A DNA stretch of 64,000 bases from the NCBI GenBank assembly GCA_944320765.1, contig CALUIS010000009.1, positions 1 through 64,000 on the forward strand. Direction: 5' to 3'. Numbering within the stretch: position 1 is the stretch's first letter; every line of letters starts with the position of its first letter. Source of the stretch: an uncultured Paraprevotella sp. (lineage in GTDB: Bacteria; Bacteroidota; Bacteroidia; Bacteroidales; Bacteroidaceae). Below, piece by piece: positions 50,270-59,349 of the stretch. The notes below the pieces were generated by a model. That model did no database searches and had not been told where the DNA came from. It saw nothing but the letters and a program-made list of their open reading frames with translations. Position numbers and translations under genes: made by a program.

Positions 50270-50695
50270 ATGGAAAGACTGAACCGCCAGAGGGGGTTGC
50301 GCAACCGCAACCCCCTCAATATCCGCCGCTCCGCCGACCTCTGGCAGGGACTGGCCGAAAGGCAGCCCGACCCGGAGTTCTTCACCTTCAGGAGCATGGC
50401 CTACGGCTACCGCGCGGCCTTCATCGTGCTGCGCACGTACTGGCACAAGTACGGGCTGCGCACGGTCCGTGAAATCGTCCGCCGCTGGGCCCCGCCCGAC
50501 GACGGCAACGACACGGAGGAATATGTCCGCCGCGTGTGCGTCCTCACCGGCTTCGCGCCCGACCGTCCCCTCAACCCCTACCGGGCGGAGGACATGGGCC
50601 CGCTGGTGGCGGCCATGAGCCGGGTGGAGTGCGGCGTGCCGCCCGTCATGGGCGAAATCAAGGAGGGATGGTCGCTCTACATGGGGACGGACTGA
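50270..50695 (+). CDS. 'Structural protein P5'-like protein, possible muralytic enzyme
   Basis: A 141-residue protein of the family annotated in Bacteroides as structural protein P5, after a phage lysozyme-like protein. The pattern GLRNRNPLNIRR, FFTFRSMAYGYRAAFIVLR and IVRRWAPPDDGNDTEEYVR is typical. It starts 12 nt after the HU-like gene. It occupies the position that an N-acetylmuramoyl-L-alanine amidase has in the same cassette elsewhere, which supports a cell-wall role. No signal peptide is seen. Confidence 0.85.
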   Translation: MERLNRQRGLRNRNPLNIRRSADLWQGLAERQPDPEFFTFRSMAYGYRAAFIVLRTYWHKYGLRTVREIVRRWAPPDDGNDTEEYVRRVCVLTGFAPDRPLNPYRAEDMGPLVAAMSRVECGVPPVMGEIKEGWSLYMGTD

Positions 50696-50731
50696 CCCTC
50701 GCAACGTATCACCTTTAAAACCTCAATGCCT

Positions 50732-50821
50732 ATGAACAAATCCGTATGGAACGCCGTGCTGAACGTGCTGATTGCCGTGGCCAGTGCCATCCTGGGAGTC
50801 CTTGGCGGCTCGGCCATGTAG
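50732..50821 (+). CDS. Smalltalk protein
   Basis: A 29-residue peptide beginning MNKSVWNAVLNVLIAV and ending GGSAM, with a single hydrophobic segment and a Lys/Trp-bearing start, matching the 'smalltalk' family of very short Bacteroides proteins found after DUF4248-HU-amidase/P5 cassettes. It may start three bases pairs of codons earlier at ATG 50726. Function unknown. It follows the P5 gene by 36 bp and precedes a double terminator. Confidence 0.8.
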   Translation: MNKSVWNAVLNVLIAVASAILGVLGGSAM

Positions 50822-50825
50822 CGTC

Positions 50826-50899
50826 AAACTGCTCCGCCTTGTAGGGGAGCAGTTTAACTAAACTAAAAAAGGGACGCGATTGTGTCGCGTCCCTTTTTT
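50826..50899. terminator. Double hairpin terminator between convergent genes
   Basis: First hairpin: AAACTGCTCC (50826-50835) with 50846-50855, whose sequence resembles the end of the 141-bp element at 40562-40702. Second: AAAAAAGGGACGCGA (50865-50879) pairs perfectly over 15 bp with 50885-50899, giving T-runs on both strands. Confidence 0.9.
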
Positions 50900-50921
50900 A
50901 AATTCTTATGCAGAATGCCGA

Positions 50922-53900
50922 TTACTTCACCATCACCTTCACGGCCTTCTTCGAGCCGTCGGCCAGGATGTCCTGACGGATGTAGATGCCGCGCTGCTTC
51001 GGCTCGTCCACACGCACACCGTTGATGGTGAACCACTGCGTGGCGACTACCTCGGCTGTGCCTTCGGCTACGGCCTCCTCCACAGAGGAAACAAAGTCGT
51101 CCGGCTGGTTCTCGCCGTAGTATTCAAGGCGGAAGTTGTCGAAGCAAGTCCAGTCAACCAAGTTCGTCTTGGTCTTGCGCACACCGATGGTCGGAGTCTC
51201 GCCCTCAGCCACGTGGAACACCAAGTTGCCTTCGTAAAGTCCTTCGTTGAACATTCCTCTCGCACCTTCCACCTGGTCGGGTACCACATAGTAAATCTGC
51301 TCCGGTTTGTCGGGGAAGAGCGTGTCCGACAAGATGATACCATTCCCTTCATAGCGGCGTTCGGCCACCTCATCGAAGATGGAAGCCAGCTTCTGCGACC
51401 AGTGGTTCTCACCGTTGTCCACGAATACCTCGGCATTGATTTCCTCCTCAAGCCCGGCATTTACACGCTCCAGACGTGCCTCTGCAGCATCCTGGGTTCC
51501 CGCCGAACGATAGAACCCATTCCACATCAGACGATAATAACCTGCCGGCATGTTGTACAGCGTCTGCTTGATGTTGGCATCATCAGCCATCTTTTTGTCT
51601 TCACTATCGCCTCCATAGAACTCATAGTTCATGCAACGTGTGGCCGTACCGTCCGTTGCCGTCCATCCGTCGGCAGAAGTGGTTTCCGTAGCCTTTCCTT
51701 CCGCATCAACAGTCTTTACGGAGAAGCTCGGGTTAATGATAAATACCGTGGCATCCGCAGCATCTTCCAGAGAGGCGCCCGTGCCGTCGAAGTCCGCCGT
51801 CACCATCTTGCTGTATGCCCGGTCGATATCCGTCGAATACTGCTCAATCTGAGCCACGGACTCGAAGTCCATCATCTCATCCACATACTCAACCAAGATT
51901 TTCTCCGTCAAGTCTGCCAGCTCATCATAACCTTCCGTACCCGCATACTGCTCGTAGCTGTTTTCACCGGAAGCCATCATCTTGGCATCATGGTTGGTCG
52001 CCTTGGCCTCCAACGCTGCGGCAGCGGCGATGGCATCGTTGAAGTTGGCCATGGCTTTGTTCAGAGCTTCGGTGTTCGACAGGTAAGTCTCTTCGGTCAA
52101 CGTGTCGGAGACAGCGGCATTCGCGGCGGTAACGGCATCGTTCAGGGCCTTGCGTGTGTCAGCCGTAGCCAAGGTATCGCCGGCCGCCAGCGTCTGGGCC
52201 AGCCCAATCAGCTCGTTCAGCGTGGAGTTCGCACCACTCATATCTGCCGCACCCAAATACTTGATTTCGAAATGGCCGAATGCGGACCAGCTGTTGGCTT
52301 GTTTGTTTTCCAACTTCACGCCCACGCGCAGCACACCGTCGCTGCCCACGTAACCTTTAACCGTCACAGGATAGTCCCCATGGGCCAATACCATCGAGGC
52401 GGAAGTGATATTGTTCACCGCATACTTCCCACTGATGCTCTCGTCACCGACAACCAAGGCGATGTCGTTACCGTTCACCACCGTGTCTGTCACATGGTCG
52501 TAGCAGTGGTTCAGTTCTGCCAACCCGTCATTGACGTAGGCGTATGCCTCCACTTCATAATACGGGTCGCCTTCCACGCCCCAAGCCGTCTGGCAATTGT
52601 CATTATTGCTCGGGCGGTGGAATCCCTGAAGGGTCATCTCATACGTGCCGGCAGGCATACCCGTGAACTCCTGATAGAAATCGTAGTTCTTGTCATACAT
52701 CTCCAGCATGCCGTCTTTCACACCCGTGGCACCTGTACCGGACCATCCGCTCGCGCTGTTGTTCTCGAAAGTCGGGTTGGCCAACATGCCCGTCACATTA
52801 TCGGTCTGCCCGCTCGTCAGCAACGAAGCGATAGCCTCCGTGTACAGCGAGTCGGCCTTGGCCTGCACGCCGCCAATCTCCTTCGGGTCGAAAGTCCCGG
52901 CGTTATATCCCACCATCAACTGGCCATAATAGCTATAATACTCCGTACTATTCAACATGCCGTTGTACGGGCTGTCCGGATCCGACATCTTTTCCTGCAT
53001 CCCCTTCGTAATTTCTCCCAATTCAGTATACGCATCCGCATCCGCCTTCAGGGTGTCGAACTCGGCAATAAGCTGGTCTGAAAGTGCCAGCAGGGAATCG
53101 TCCGCAACCTCCGTATTCTGCTGCGCCTGAGTGGCCAGGTTGATGACTTCCTGGAAACGGGCCTTTCCTGCATTGGAAGTCTTACCCGCGAGATTAAGGT
53201 TGGCATTCGCGTCCTCAATGGCCTTCTTCAACAGGTCGCGCGCCGTAGTCTCGGCTGCGGCGGCACCCAGGAACTCCAGCTTGAAGTTATCCACGCCGGC
53301 CCAGTTGGAATTATAGTCCACCGCCTTGAAGCCCACCGTGACAGCCCCGTTAATCACATCGAACTCCACCGAAATTGGAGAGGCATAGCCCTCCCCATCA
53401 GGCGAACCCAAAGGCTGCTCGCTGCTCCGCGTCTCCGCGACGAAGCTGGTGGCATAGACATACAAGCCCTGCGGGCCTCCTTCATCCGCCTTCTTATTGG
53501 TCAATACATAAGCAGTCAGCTTATAACGACCGTTGGGAATATTGTTGAGGTTCTGATGGATGGACCAGTCCATCTGGGGCGCATTGGGATTCCAACGCTC
53601 CCAGAACCCGGCAAACGTCGTGCCGTCCGAAGTGTTCTGCGTGGAACCCTGATACTGCCAGTTGTCCTGCTGCCCGGTCGGGTCGGCTTCCCTCTCGGTG
53701 GTCCAGCCATTCGCATTGCCATCAAACTTGGGGTTCGCCATCAGGTCGCTCACATCCACCGGATTCTGGGGAGAAGCGGAAGAATATTTGGCTTCCAGCA
53801 CCTTGGCCTTGAGCGCATCAGCCGCCTCCGTGATTTCCTCCGCCGTAGCATCGGCCTTGTCGTAGAGGGCCTTCTCGGCACTGCAGTCCACGCCTGCCTC

Positions 53901-54605
53901 TTCCGCCTCGTCAAGAACCGGCTTCAGCACGTTCTTCTTGGCGTTATACACCTCATACACGTCCTCGGCCACGAACTGCCAGTCGGCCTGCGGGTTATTG
54001 TAATCGGCAGCGTTCATGTCCATGATGCCGTTCACGCCGTTGTCGCCTTCCTCCACGGCCCAGCAACGGTCGCCATATTCCCCGATTTCGGTGAACTCAG
54101 GAGTCCCCTCGCCCACGGAAATGCGGTAATAGCCGTTGTCCTGCTTCGTGATCTTCCAAATGTTACGGCCCTGCGCGTTATGGTCCACGCACATCACGCC
54201 GCTGGAATTCAGCAGGTAAATCTCATGGAAGTTGCCGTCCGTGTGACCTTCGAAGGTCGTCAGGCGAAAGCCCATGTTCGGGTTATAATTCTCATCGTCC
54301 TCAGCCAAGTAGCCGAAATGGGTGTCCAAGCCATAGGAAAGGGTCACGGCCAGACCGTCGTCCGCGATGACCACCTCGCTGTTCCAGTTGTTCTTCCAGT
54401 TACCGTCGTTCAGGAACTTCCCGGTAGCCACGTGGTACATGTAGAATGTCTTCTGCGTACCCGGGTTGGCCATCAACTCGTCCAAACCGAGTTCGTCATC
54501 GCTCACAAACGTCAGTGTGGGGTCATCGGGATAAGCGGCCCAGAGGGGCATGGTCGAGGCGGTTGCGGTACACAACGCCATCAGTGCAAGTAATCTGTTT
54601 TTCAT
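50922..54605 (-). CDS. Giant secreted modular surface protein, copy 1
   Basis: A 1227-residue secreted protein. After a signal peptide (LLALMALCTATASTMPLWA) come a lectin-like domain (about 45-240; YMYHVATGKFLNDGN), helical FIVAR-like linkers, and repeated beta-sandwich modules recognised by the pattern 'NP.F....NGW ... G.YRLT ... DNF.LEFLG' at about 285-450, 655-820 and 1010-1180. The tail ends WFTINGVRVDEPKQRGIYI, a sorting-like signal. The modules look carbohydrate-binding; no catalytic domain is seen. It is a close paralogue of the next gene (54845-58522). Confidence 0.8.
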   Translation of the reverse strand: MKNRLLALMALCTATASTMPLWAAYPDDPTLTFVSDDELGLDELMANPGTQKTFYMYHVATGKFLNDGNWKNNWNSEVVIADDGLAVTLSYGLDTHFGYLAEDDENYNPNMGFRLTTFEGHTDGNFHEIYLLNSSGVMCVDHNAQGRNIWKITKQDNGYYRISVGEGTPEFTEIGEYGDRCWAVEEGDNGVNGIMDMNAADYNNPQADWQFVAEDVYEVYNAKKNVLKPVLDEAEEAGVDCSAEKALYDKADATAEEITEAADALKAKVLEAKYSSASPQNPVDVSDLMANPKFDGNANGWTTEREADPTGQQDNWQYQGSTQNTSDGTTFAGFWERWNPNAPQMDWSIHQNLNNIPNGRYKLTAYVLTNKKADEGGPQGLYVYATSFVAETRSSEQPLGSPDGEGYASPISVEFDVINGAVTVGFKAVDYNSNWAGVDNFKLEFLGAAAAETTARDLLKKAIEDANANLNLAGKTSNAGKARFQEVINLATQAQQNTEVADDSLLALSDQLIAEFDTLKADADAYTELGEITKGMQEKMSDPDSPYNGMLNSTEYYSYYGQLMVGYNAGTFDPKEIGGVQAKADSLYTEAIASLLTSGQTDNVTGMLANPTFENNSASGWSGTGATGVKDGMLEMYDKNYDFYQEFTGMPAGTYEMTLQGFHRPSNNDNCQTAWGVEGDPYYEVEAYAYVNDGLAELNHCYDHVTDTVVNGNDIALVVGDESISGKYAVNNITSASMVLAHGDYPVTVKGYVGSDGVLRVGVKLENKQANSWSAFGHFEIKYLGAADMSGANSTLNELIGLAQTLAAGDTLATADTRKALNDAVTAANAAVSDTLTEETYLSNTEALNKAMANFNDAIAAAAALEAKATNHDAKMMASGENSYEQYAGTEGYDELADLTEKILVEYVDEMMDFESVAQIEQYSTDIDRAYSKMVTADFDGTGASLEDAADATVFIINPSFSVKTVDAEGKATETTSADGWTATDGTATRCMNYEFYGGDSEDKKMADDANIKQTLYNMPAGYYRLMWNGFYRSAGTQDAAEARLERVNAGLEEEINAEVFVDNGENHWSQKLASIFDEVAERRYEGNGIILSDTLFPDKPEQIYYVVPDQVEGARGMFNEGLYEGNLVFHVAEGETPTIGVRKTKTNLVDWTCFDNFRLEYYGENQPDDFVSSVEEAVAEGTAEVVATQWFTINGVRVDEPKQRGIYIRQDILADGSKKAVKVMVK

Positions 54606-54785
54606 TTCGCAAGAAATTAAGTTAATAATGTCTTCTTTAATAGGATTTCATTTAATCGGCGGTAAATTTAATCGAATCTTTTGAATCGCGGAAACGAAAA
54701 AACGAAAAAATGCGCCCGCCCCCGCATTTTTAACACTTCGTGTCCCCGCACAGCGTCGGTCAAAAGCCACCGGAGCAGTTAAAAG

Positions 54786-54818
54786 AAAAGGGGCGCGATT
54801 TTGTCGCGCCCCTCTTTT
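54786..54818. terminator. Terminator of the second giant gene
   Basis: GGGGCGCGA (54790-54798) pairs with 54804-54812 around a 5-nt loop, flanked by A- and T-rich runs. Its loop and stem closely resemble the terminator at 50865-50899, so the paralogues share terminators too. The 239-bp gap 54606-54844 otherwise holds only the leader of copy 1. Confidence 0.85.
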
Positions 54819-54844
54819 AGAATTCTTATGCAGAATGCACCCGA

Positions 54845-57800
54845 TTATCTCACCATCACCTTCACGGCCTTCTTCGAACCGTCGGCCAGGATGTCCTGAC
54901 GGATGTAGATGCCGCGCTGCTTCGGCTCGTCCACACGCACGCCGTTGATGGTGAACCACTGGCTGGCCACCACCTCGGCCGTGCCTTCGGCCACGGCGTC
55001 CTCCACGCTTGTCGTACCCATATCGTCCGGCTTGTTGGCATCGCCGTCACCCAAATAATAGAGGTGGAAGTCGTCAATGAGCATCCAGTCCATGCTGACA
55101 CCGCCATCCTTGCGGACACCCAAATCGACAGACTCGCCTTCCTTCACGTAGAAGGACATGGCCACTTCGTAGTAGCCGTTATTGAACGAAGCCTTGGCAC
55201 TGAGCCGGTCATTGCAGATTCGGTGATAAAGGAGGTCGTCATTGAACAAGGTGTCGTTCACCGCCGCATCGTTGTTGTGGAACAGCACATCATGCACGCC
55301 GGCCGGCTGGCTGGCCAACGGTTCGGACAGCTGTCCGCTGGCCGTAGCTGCATAAACATATGCACGGATTACCTCCGTGCCGTCACGGCGAGCCAAGGCA
55401 GCCGCCTCGTTGCTTCCATCACGGTAGAATCCATTGAGAGTCACGCGGTAGTACCCTTGCTTCAATGCATAAATGGTCTGATGGATGTCAGCATTCTCCG
55501 AATTGTAGTATTCAAATACAGAATCGTTGGCGGTAATCACTTCGGCCTTGTCGTAGGACACCTCCCAGCCGTCATAGTTGAAAGCTACCTCCGTGACATC
55601 CCCAGACTCATCCACCGTTTCCTCCTGGAATGACGGGTTCTTGATCATGGAAGTCACATCCACCGGCTCATCAACCGTGGCCGTGGTGAAGTCGATTTCG
55701 GCCGCCATCAGGTTGCCGTATGCTACTTGTAGGCTGTTCATGTCCTGTTCGATTTCCTCCAACGTGGCATACGCGTAACGCACCGAACCAGTCTCAGCCG
55801 CCCCTATTTTATCATCCACCTCATAAACAGCATCTATGAAGTCCTCACCACCTTGGTACTCGTTGTAAATCTCATCCTCTTTGGACAAATAACCGTTCAC
55901 CAGTTCATTGATTTCCTCGAACTTCGTGTTCGCCGTGTTGAAGAGTTCGATGGCCGATTCGAGGGAAGCCATGGTCTTCACGAACTGTTCGGTGGTAATG
56001 GTTGCCTGCTGCACTACAGCCTGTGCATTGGTGATGGCCGTCAGCAAGCCGTTCACGGCCTCCTCCACCATGCAGTCCGCCGTGGGCAAGGCCTGCGCCT
56101 CGGCAATCTTGGCGTTCAACGCCGCAACGGCACCCTGCTGCTGCTCGGCCTCGTCCTTCACGAGCGTGAGCTGGAAGTTGTCGAAGGCCACCCAAGCCTG
56201 GTCGCGATCCACGCCGGAGAGCCGGATGCCCAGACGGAGCGTGCCTTCCTCGCCTACGTAGCAGGTGACGGAATTGAGATAGTTGAGCTTATCCGCCTGG
56301 AAGATGGCCTGCGCACCGGGCAAGCCGGTCGGCGTCCATTTCCCGTTCAGGGAATCCACGTTCATGTTGGCCAGTTCCTCGCAACCGCTGCCCATGTTAG
56401 TCTCCTGCGCGAAGTCGGCCACATGGTGGATCAGGGCGGAAGCATCGTTCCCGAAGATGGAAGCCTTCACCACATTGACCTCGTCTCCCTCCACGCCATA
56501 AACAGATTTCCACACGTCGCTGGCCGGGGAACTGGGCGAATAGAACGCCTGGGCCGTGATCTTGTAGAATCCTTCCGGCAGGCCGGTCAGCTCCTGAGAC
56601 ACTTCCCAGTCGCGCCCGTTCCACACCTCGGCCATGTTGTTGGCATGCTTGAAATCGCCGTTGCCGTTCTTGGTGAAAGTCCAGCTGTCGTTGTTGTCCG
56701 TGAAGTCCGCGTTCTGGATCAGCCCCGTCATGTTGGAGATGCTGCCGTCGCTCAACAGGCTCTGAACATCCTCGTTGTAGAGCCGCAAGGCCTCGTCGTA
56801 AGCCCCATCCATGTCCGCCATGGTGAGGGTTTTGTTACGGTATCCGCTCTGGACTGATGTATAGAAAGCCATGAACTTGGGGAAGGACACGCCCTGATAG
56901 GGACTATTCGAAGCAATGGCGATGATTTCATTCAGCGTCACATTGAACTGCTCGTAGGCCTCGATCTCCAGGTTCAAGGAGTCCATGCGGGTGTTCACCT
57001 GCACGAGGGCCGCGTACAAGTCGTCGTCGGACGCGCCGGAAACGGCCGCCAGCTCCTTGGCATGGGCGATGGCCTCGGTCAGCTTCGTGCCACATTCGGC
57101 GGTATAAGCCGATTGGGCCGCATCCAGATCGGCCTTGGCCTGCTCGGCCTCAGCCGCCACGCGGGCCAGCTCGCCGGCCATCCCGCCCTCGTTGCCCAGG
57201 AAGACGAGCTGCACGTTGTCGATGCCAATCCAGTTGCAGTTGGTGTTCTCGGTCATCAATCCCAGCGTGATGTCGCCGCCACGGTTATAGAAGTCCAAGG
57301 TGACGGCACGGGGGGCAGGAGCCGCCGGATCGTCCGGAGCCGGCTCTCCGTTCTTCAGTCCGCCATGCTTGATGGTCCAGGCCTCCGCACGGCTGTCGTT
57401 GGCAAAAAGGTAAACCCCGCAGGGCGTTTCCTGCCAGTCGGCCTGGTTGTAGCCCAAGGTCAGGGCCGACAAGCGGTAGCGCCCTTGCGGCATGCCCGTC
57501 AGCACCTGATGGATGTTGGCCGGAGTGGAATACGGGGCCGCATGCCACTTCTCGCAGAACCCGTTCATCACGACGGCCTCGTCGTCCGGGTCGGAATAGG
57601 AGGTTCCGGTCTGGTGACCCAAGCCCACGCTGGTCTCCGTATCCGTCCAGCCTGTGTTCCCCCCGTCAAAGTTCGGGTTGGTGATGTAACTGGTGAAGTC
57701 TTTCGGGTTCGCTTCCGTGGCGCCCTCTCCCGCCATGTTGTTCACGGCCACGGTCAGCTCACTGGCGGCAGAGGTGATTACCTCCGCCGTGGCATCCGTG

Positions 57801-58522
57801 CCGTTGAAGAGGGCCTCGTATTTGGCCACGTCCGTATAGCCCTGTTCGGCCGCCAGGTTCAAGGCCGTGCGCAGCGGGCCGTTCTTGGCCTGATACACCT
57901 CCCATTCCTCGGGAGTGACGAACTGCCAGTCCACCCCGGCGTCCTCAAATCCGACCGCATTCGGGTCCGTCAAGGGATTCACGTTGAAGGTCGTCATGTC
58001 CGCCACGCCCCAGAAGCCGTTGGCGTACATCGTGCTTCCGGACTCCGCGCCGTAAGTGGGATCTTGGGCCACCACCTTGATGCGGTAATAATCGTTGTCG
58101 GCGTTCTTCGTGATGGCATAGAGCATATGGCCTTCCGATCCGCAGTCAATCCAAGCCTCACTCTCGCTAGTCATGTACACCTCATGGAAACGGTTGCCGT
58201 TTGCCTTGCCTTCCAACATGTTGAAAATCCAACCTTCACCTGGTACCGTAGGTTCTTGGCCATACAAGCCGGCACGCTCCTCACCGTAGGTCAACGTGAC
58301 TTCCAACCCGAGGGAATCCACGGCCAAGCGCGTGTCATTGGCCCCGAGGAACTTGCCCGTGGCCACATGGTAGAGGTAGTACTTCCCGCCGCCTTTCTCG
58401 TCTTCCGTGAGGTTGGGCGTGGCGACCACGATGTCGGGCCGCCCGTATTGCTGGGCCCAGAGGGGCATCGTGGAAGAAGTTGCGCAGCACAAAGCGATGG
58501 CTGCAAGTAACTGATTTTTCAT
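54845..58522 (-). CDS. Giant secreted modular surface protein, copy 2
   Basis: A 1225-residue paralogue of the 50922-54605 product with the same signal peptide type (LLAAIALCCATSSTMPLWA), an N-terminal lectin-like segment (YYLYHVATGKFLGANDTRLA), three beta-sandwich modules, helical linkers and an almost identical C-terminal tail. Over the last 111 bp of coding sequence (54851-54961 against 50928-51038) I see only two base differences, while the middle parts are strongly diverged. Predicted cell-surface or extracellular glycan-binding protein; function not known. Confidence 0.8.
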   Translation of the reverse strand: MKNQLLAAIALCCATSSTMPLWAQQYGRPDIVVATPNLTEDEKGGGKYYLYHVATGKFLGANDTRLAVDSLGLEVTLTYGEERAGLYGQEPTVPGEGWIFNMLEGKANGNRFHEVYMTSESEAWIDCGSEGHMLYAITKNADNDYYRIKVVAQDPTYGAESGSTMYANGFWGVADMTTFNVNPLTDPNAVGFEDAGVDWQFVTPEEWEVYQAKNGPLRTALNLAAEQGYTDVAKYEALFNGTDATAEVITSAASELTVAVNNMAGEGATEANPKDFTSYITNPNFDGGNTGWTDTETSVGLGHQTGTSYSDPDDEAVVMNGFCEKWHAAPYSTPANIHQVLTGMPQGRYRLSALTLGYNQADWQETPCGVYLFANDSRAEAWTIKHGGLKNGEPAPDDPAAPAPRAVTLDFYNRGGDITLGLMTENTNCNWIGIDNVQLVFLGNEGGMAGELARVAAEAEQAKADLDAAQSAYTAECGTKLTEAIAHAKELAAVSGASDDDLYAALVQVNTRMDSLNLEIEAYEQFNVTLNEIIAIASNSPYQGVSFPKFMAFYTSVQSGYRNKTLTMADMDGAYDEALRLYNEDVQSLLSDGSISNMTGLIQNADFTDNNDSWTFTKNGNGDFKHANNMAEVWNGRDWEVSQELTGLPEGFYKITAQAFYSPSSPASDVWKSVYGVEGDEVNVVKASIFGNDASALIHHVADFAQETNMGSGCEELANMNVDSLNGKWTPTGLPGAQAIFQADKLNYLNSVTCYVGEEGTLRLGIRLSGVDRDQAWVAFDNFQLTLVKDEAEQQQGAVAALNAKIAEAQALPTADCMVEEAVNGLLTAITNAQAVVQQATITTEQFVKTMASLESAIELFNTANTKFEEINELVNGYLSKEDEIYNEYQGGEDFIDAVYEVDDKIGAAETGSVRYAYATLEEIEQDMNSLQVAYGNLMAAEIDFTTATVDEPVDVTSMIKNPSFQEETVDESGDVTEVAFNYDGWEVSYDKAEVITANDSVFEYYNSENADIHQTIYALKQGYYRVTLNGFYRDGSNEAAALARRDGTEVIRAYVYAATASGQLSEPLASQPAGVHDVLFHNNDAAVNDTLFNDDLLYHRICNDRLSAKASFNNGYYEVAMSFYVKEGESVDLGVRKDGGVSMDWMLIDDFHLYYLGDGDANKPDDMGTTSVEDAVAEGTAEVVASQWFTINGVRVDEPKQRGIYIRQDILADGSKKAVKVMVR

Positions 58523-58713
58523 CTCATCTTGTTTTAAAGGGTTAATAAATCCATTTTCGCTTTTCTCGCTTTCTATAATGTATTACGAACAAGCCCCCCA
58601 AAATGCACAAAAGGAAGCCCACTTTTTTCCGGAGTTTATCACTTTTTAAGATTTCAGGCCCGCCCTTCCCGCTTTTCTCCCGCCTCGCGCCGCGCCAAAC
58701 CAAACTTTTTCCC

Positions 58714-58721
58714 TAATTTTG
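58714..58721 (+). promoter_or_regulatory. -7 element of the HAD phosphatase gene
   Basis: TAATTTTG, 88 nt before the ATG at 58810. The 287-bp gap 58523-58809 shows nothing else that I can interpret beyond the leaders of the two divergent genes. Confidence 0.5.
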
Positions 58722-58809
58722 CAACCGGAAGGGAGCGACTGCCCCGCCCCTACACCTATTATATATATAAGAAGAAAAGAATCATCCAACACTAAAAAAA
58801 TAGAGAACT

Positions 58810-59235
58810 ATGATTATCGCCGTAGACTTTGACGGGACCATCGTGGAACACCGCTACCCGGAAATCGGACGCGAGATTCCCTTCGCCGTCGAGACATTAA
58901 AAAAACTGATTGAGGACCGACACCAGCTCATCCTGTGGAGCGTGAGGGAAGGCCGCCTGCTGGACGAGGCGGTGGAATGGTGCCGGCAGAGAGGGCTGGA
59001 GTTCTATGCCGTGAACAAGGACTTCCCCGAGGAGGACACGGAAAAGAACCGCCACTACAGCCGCAAGCTGAAGGCGGACCTCTTCATCGACGACCGCAAC
59101 CTGGGCGGACTGCCGGACTGGGGCACCATCTACCGGATGATACGCGAGAAGAAATCCATGGCCCAGCTGCTGCAGGAGGAATGGGAGGAAGAGCAGCCCG
59201 TGATGCCGAAGAAGAAAAAGTGGTGGCAGCGGTAA
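58810..59235 (+). CDS. BT0820-type HAD phosphatase
   Basis: A 141-residue cytoplasmic hydrolase of the haloacid dehalogenase superfamily. Motif I is VDFDGTIVEH with Asp6 and Asp8; LILWSVREGRLL carries the motif II position, and a Lys and LFIDDRNLGG supply motifs III and IV. It matches the short cap-less HAD proteins of Bacteroides (BT0820 group). The substrate is unknown. The Lys/Trp-rich tail (KKKKWWQR) is unusual. It is convergent with the Wzc-like gene. Confidence 0.88.
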   Translation: MIIAVDFDGTIVEHRYPEIGREIPFAVETLKKLIEDRHQLILWSVREGRLLDEAVEWCRQRGLEFYAVNKDFPEEDTEKNRHYSRKLKADLFIDDRNLGGLPDWGTIYRMIREKKSMAQLLQEEWEEEQPVMPKKKKWWQR

Positions 59236-59272
59236 GGCAAGGGAAGATGTAAACAAGCAACGCTCAAAAAGT

Positions 59273-59318
59273 GAAGTGCGCCCCAAAAGTTTTGTGTCCA
59301 ACTTTTGGGGCGCACTTC
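59273..59318. terminator. Perfect 19-bp hairpin, bidirectional terminator
   Basis: 59273-59291 (GAAGTGCGCCCCAAAAGTT) pairs without mismatch with 59300-59318 around an 8-nt loop, followed by ATTTTCCTTTT. It separates the convergent HAD and Wzc-like genes. Confidence 0.9.
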
Positions 59319-59349
59319 ATTTTCCTTTTGGGATGATTCTTTAAAGGAA

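Noticed and set aside
50270..50695. Phage structural gene
   Set aside because: The family name 'structural protein P5' is historical. The neighbours are the usual DUF4248-HU-smalltalk chromosomal cassette, not phage genes.
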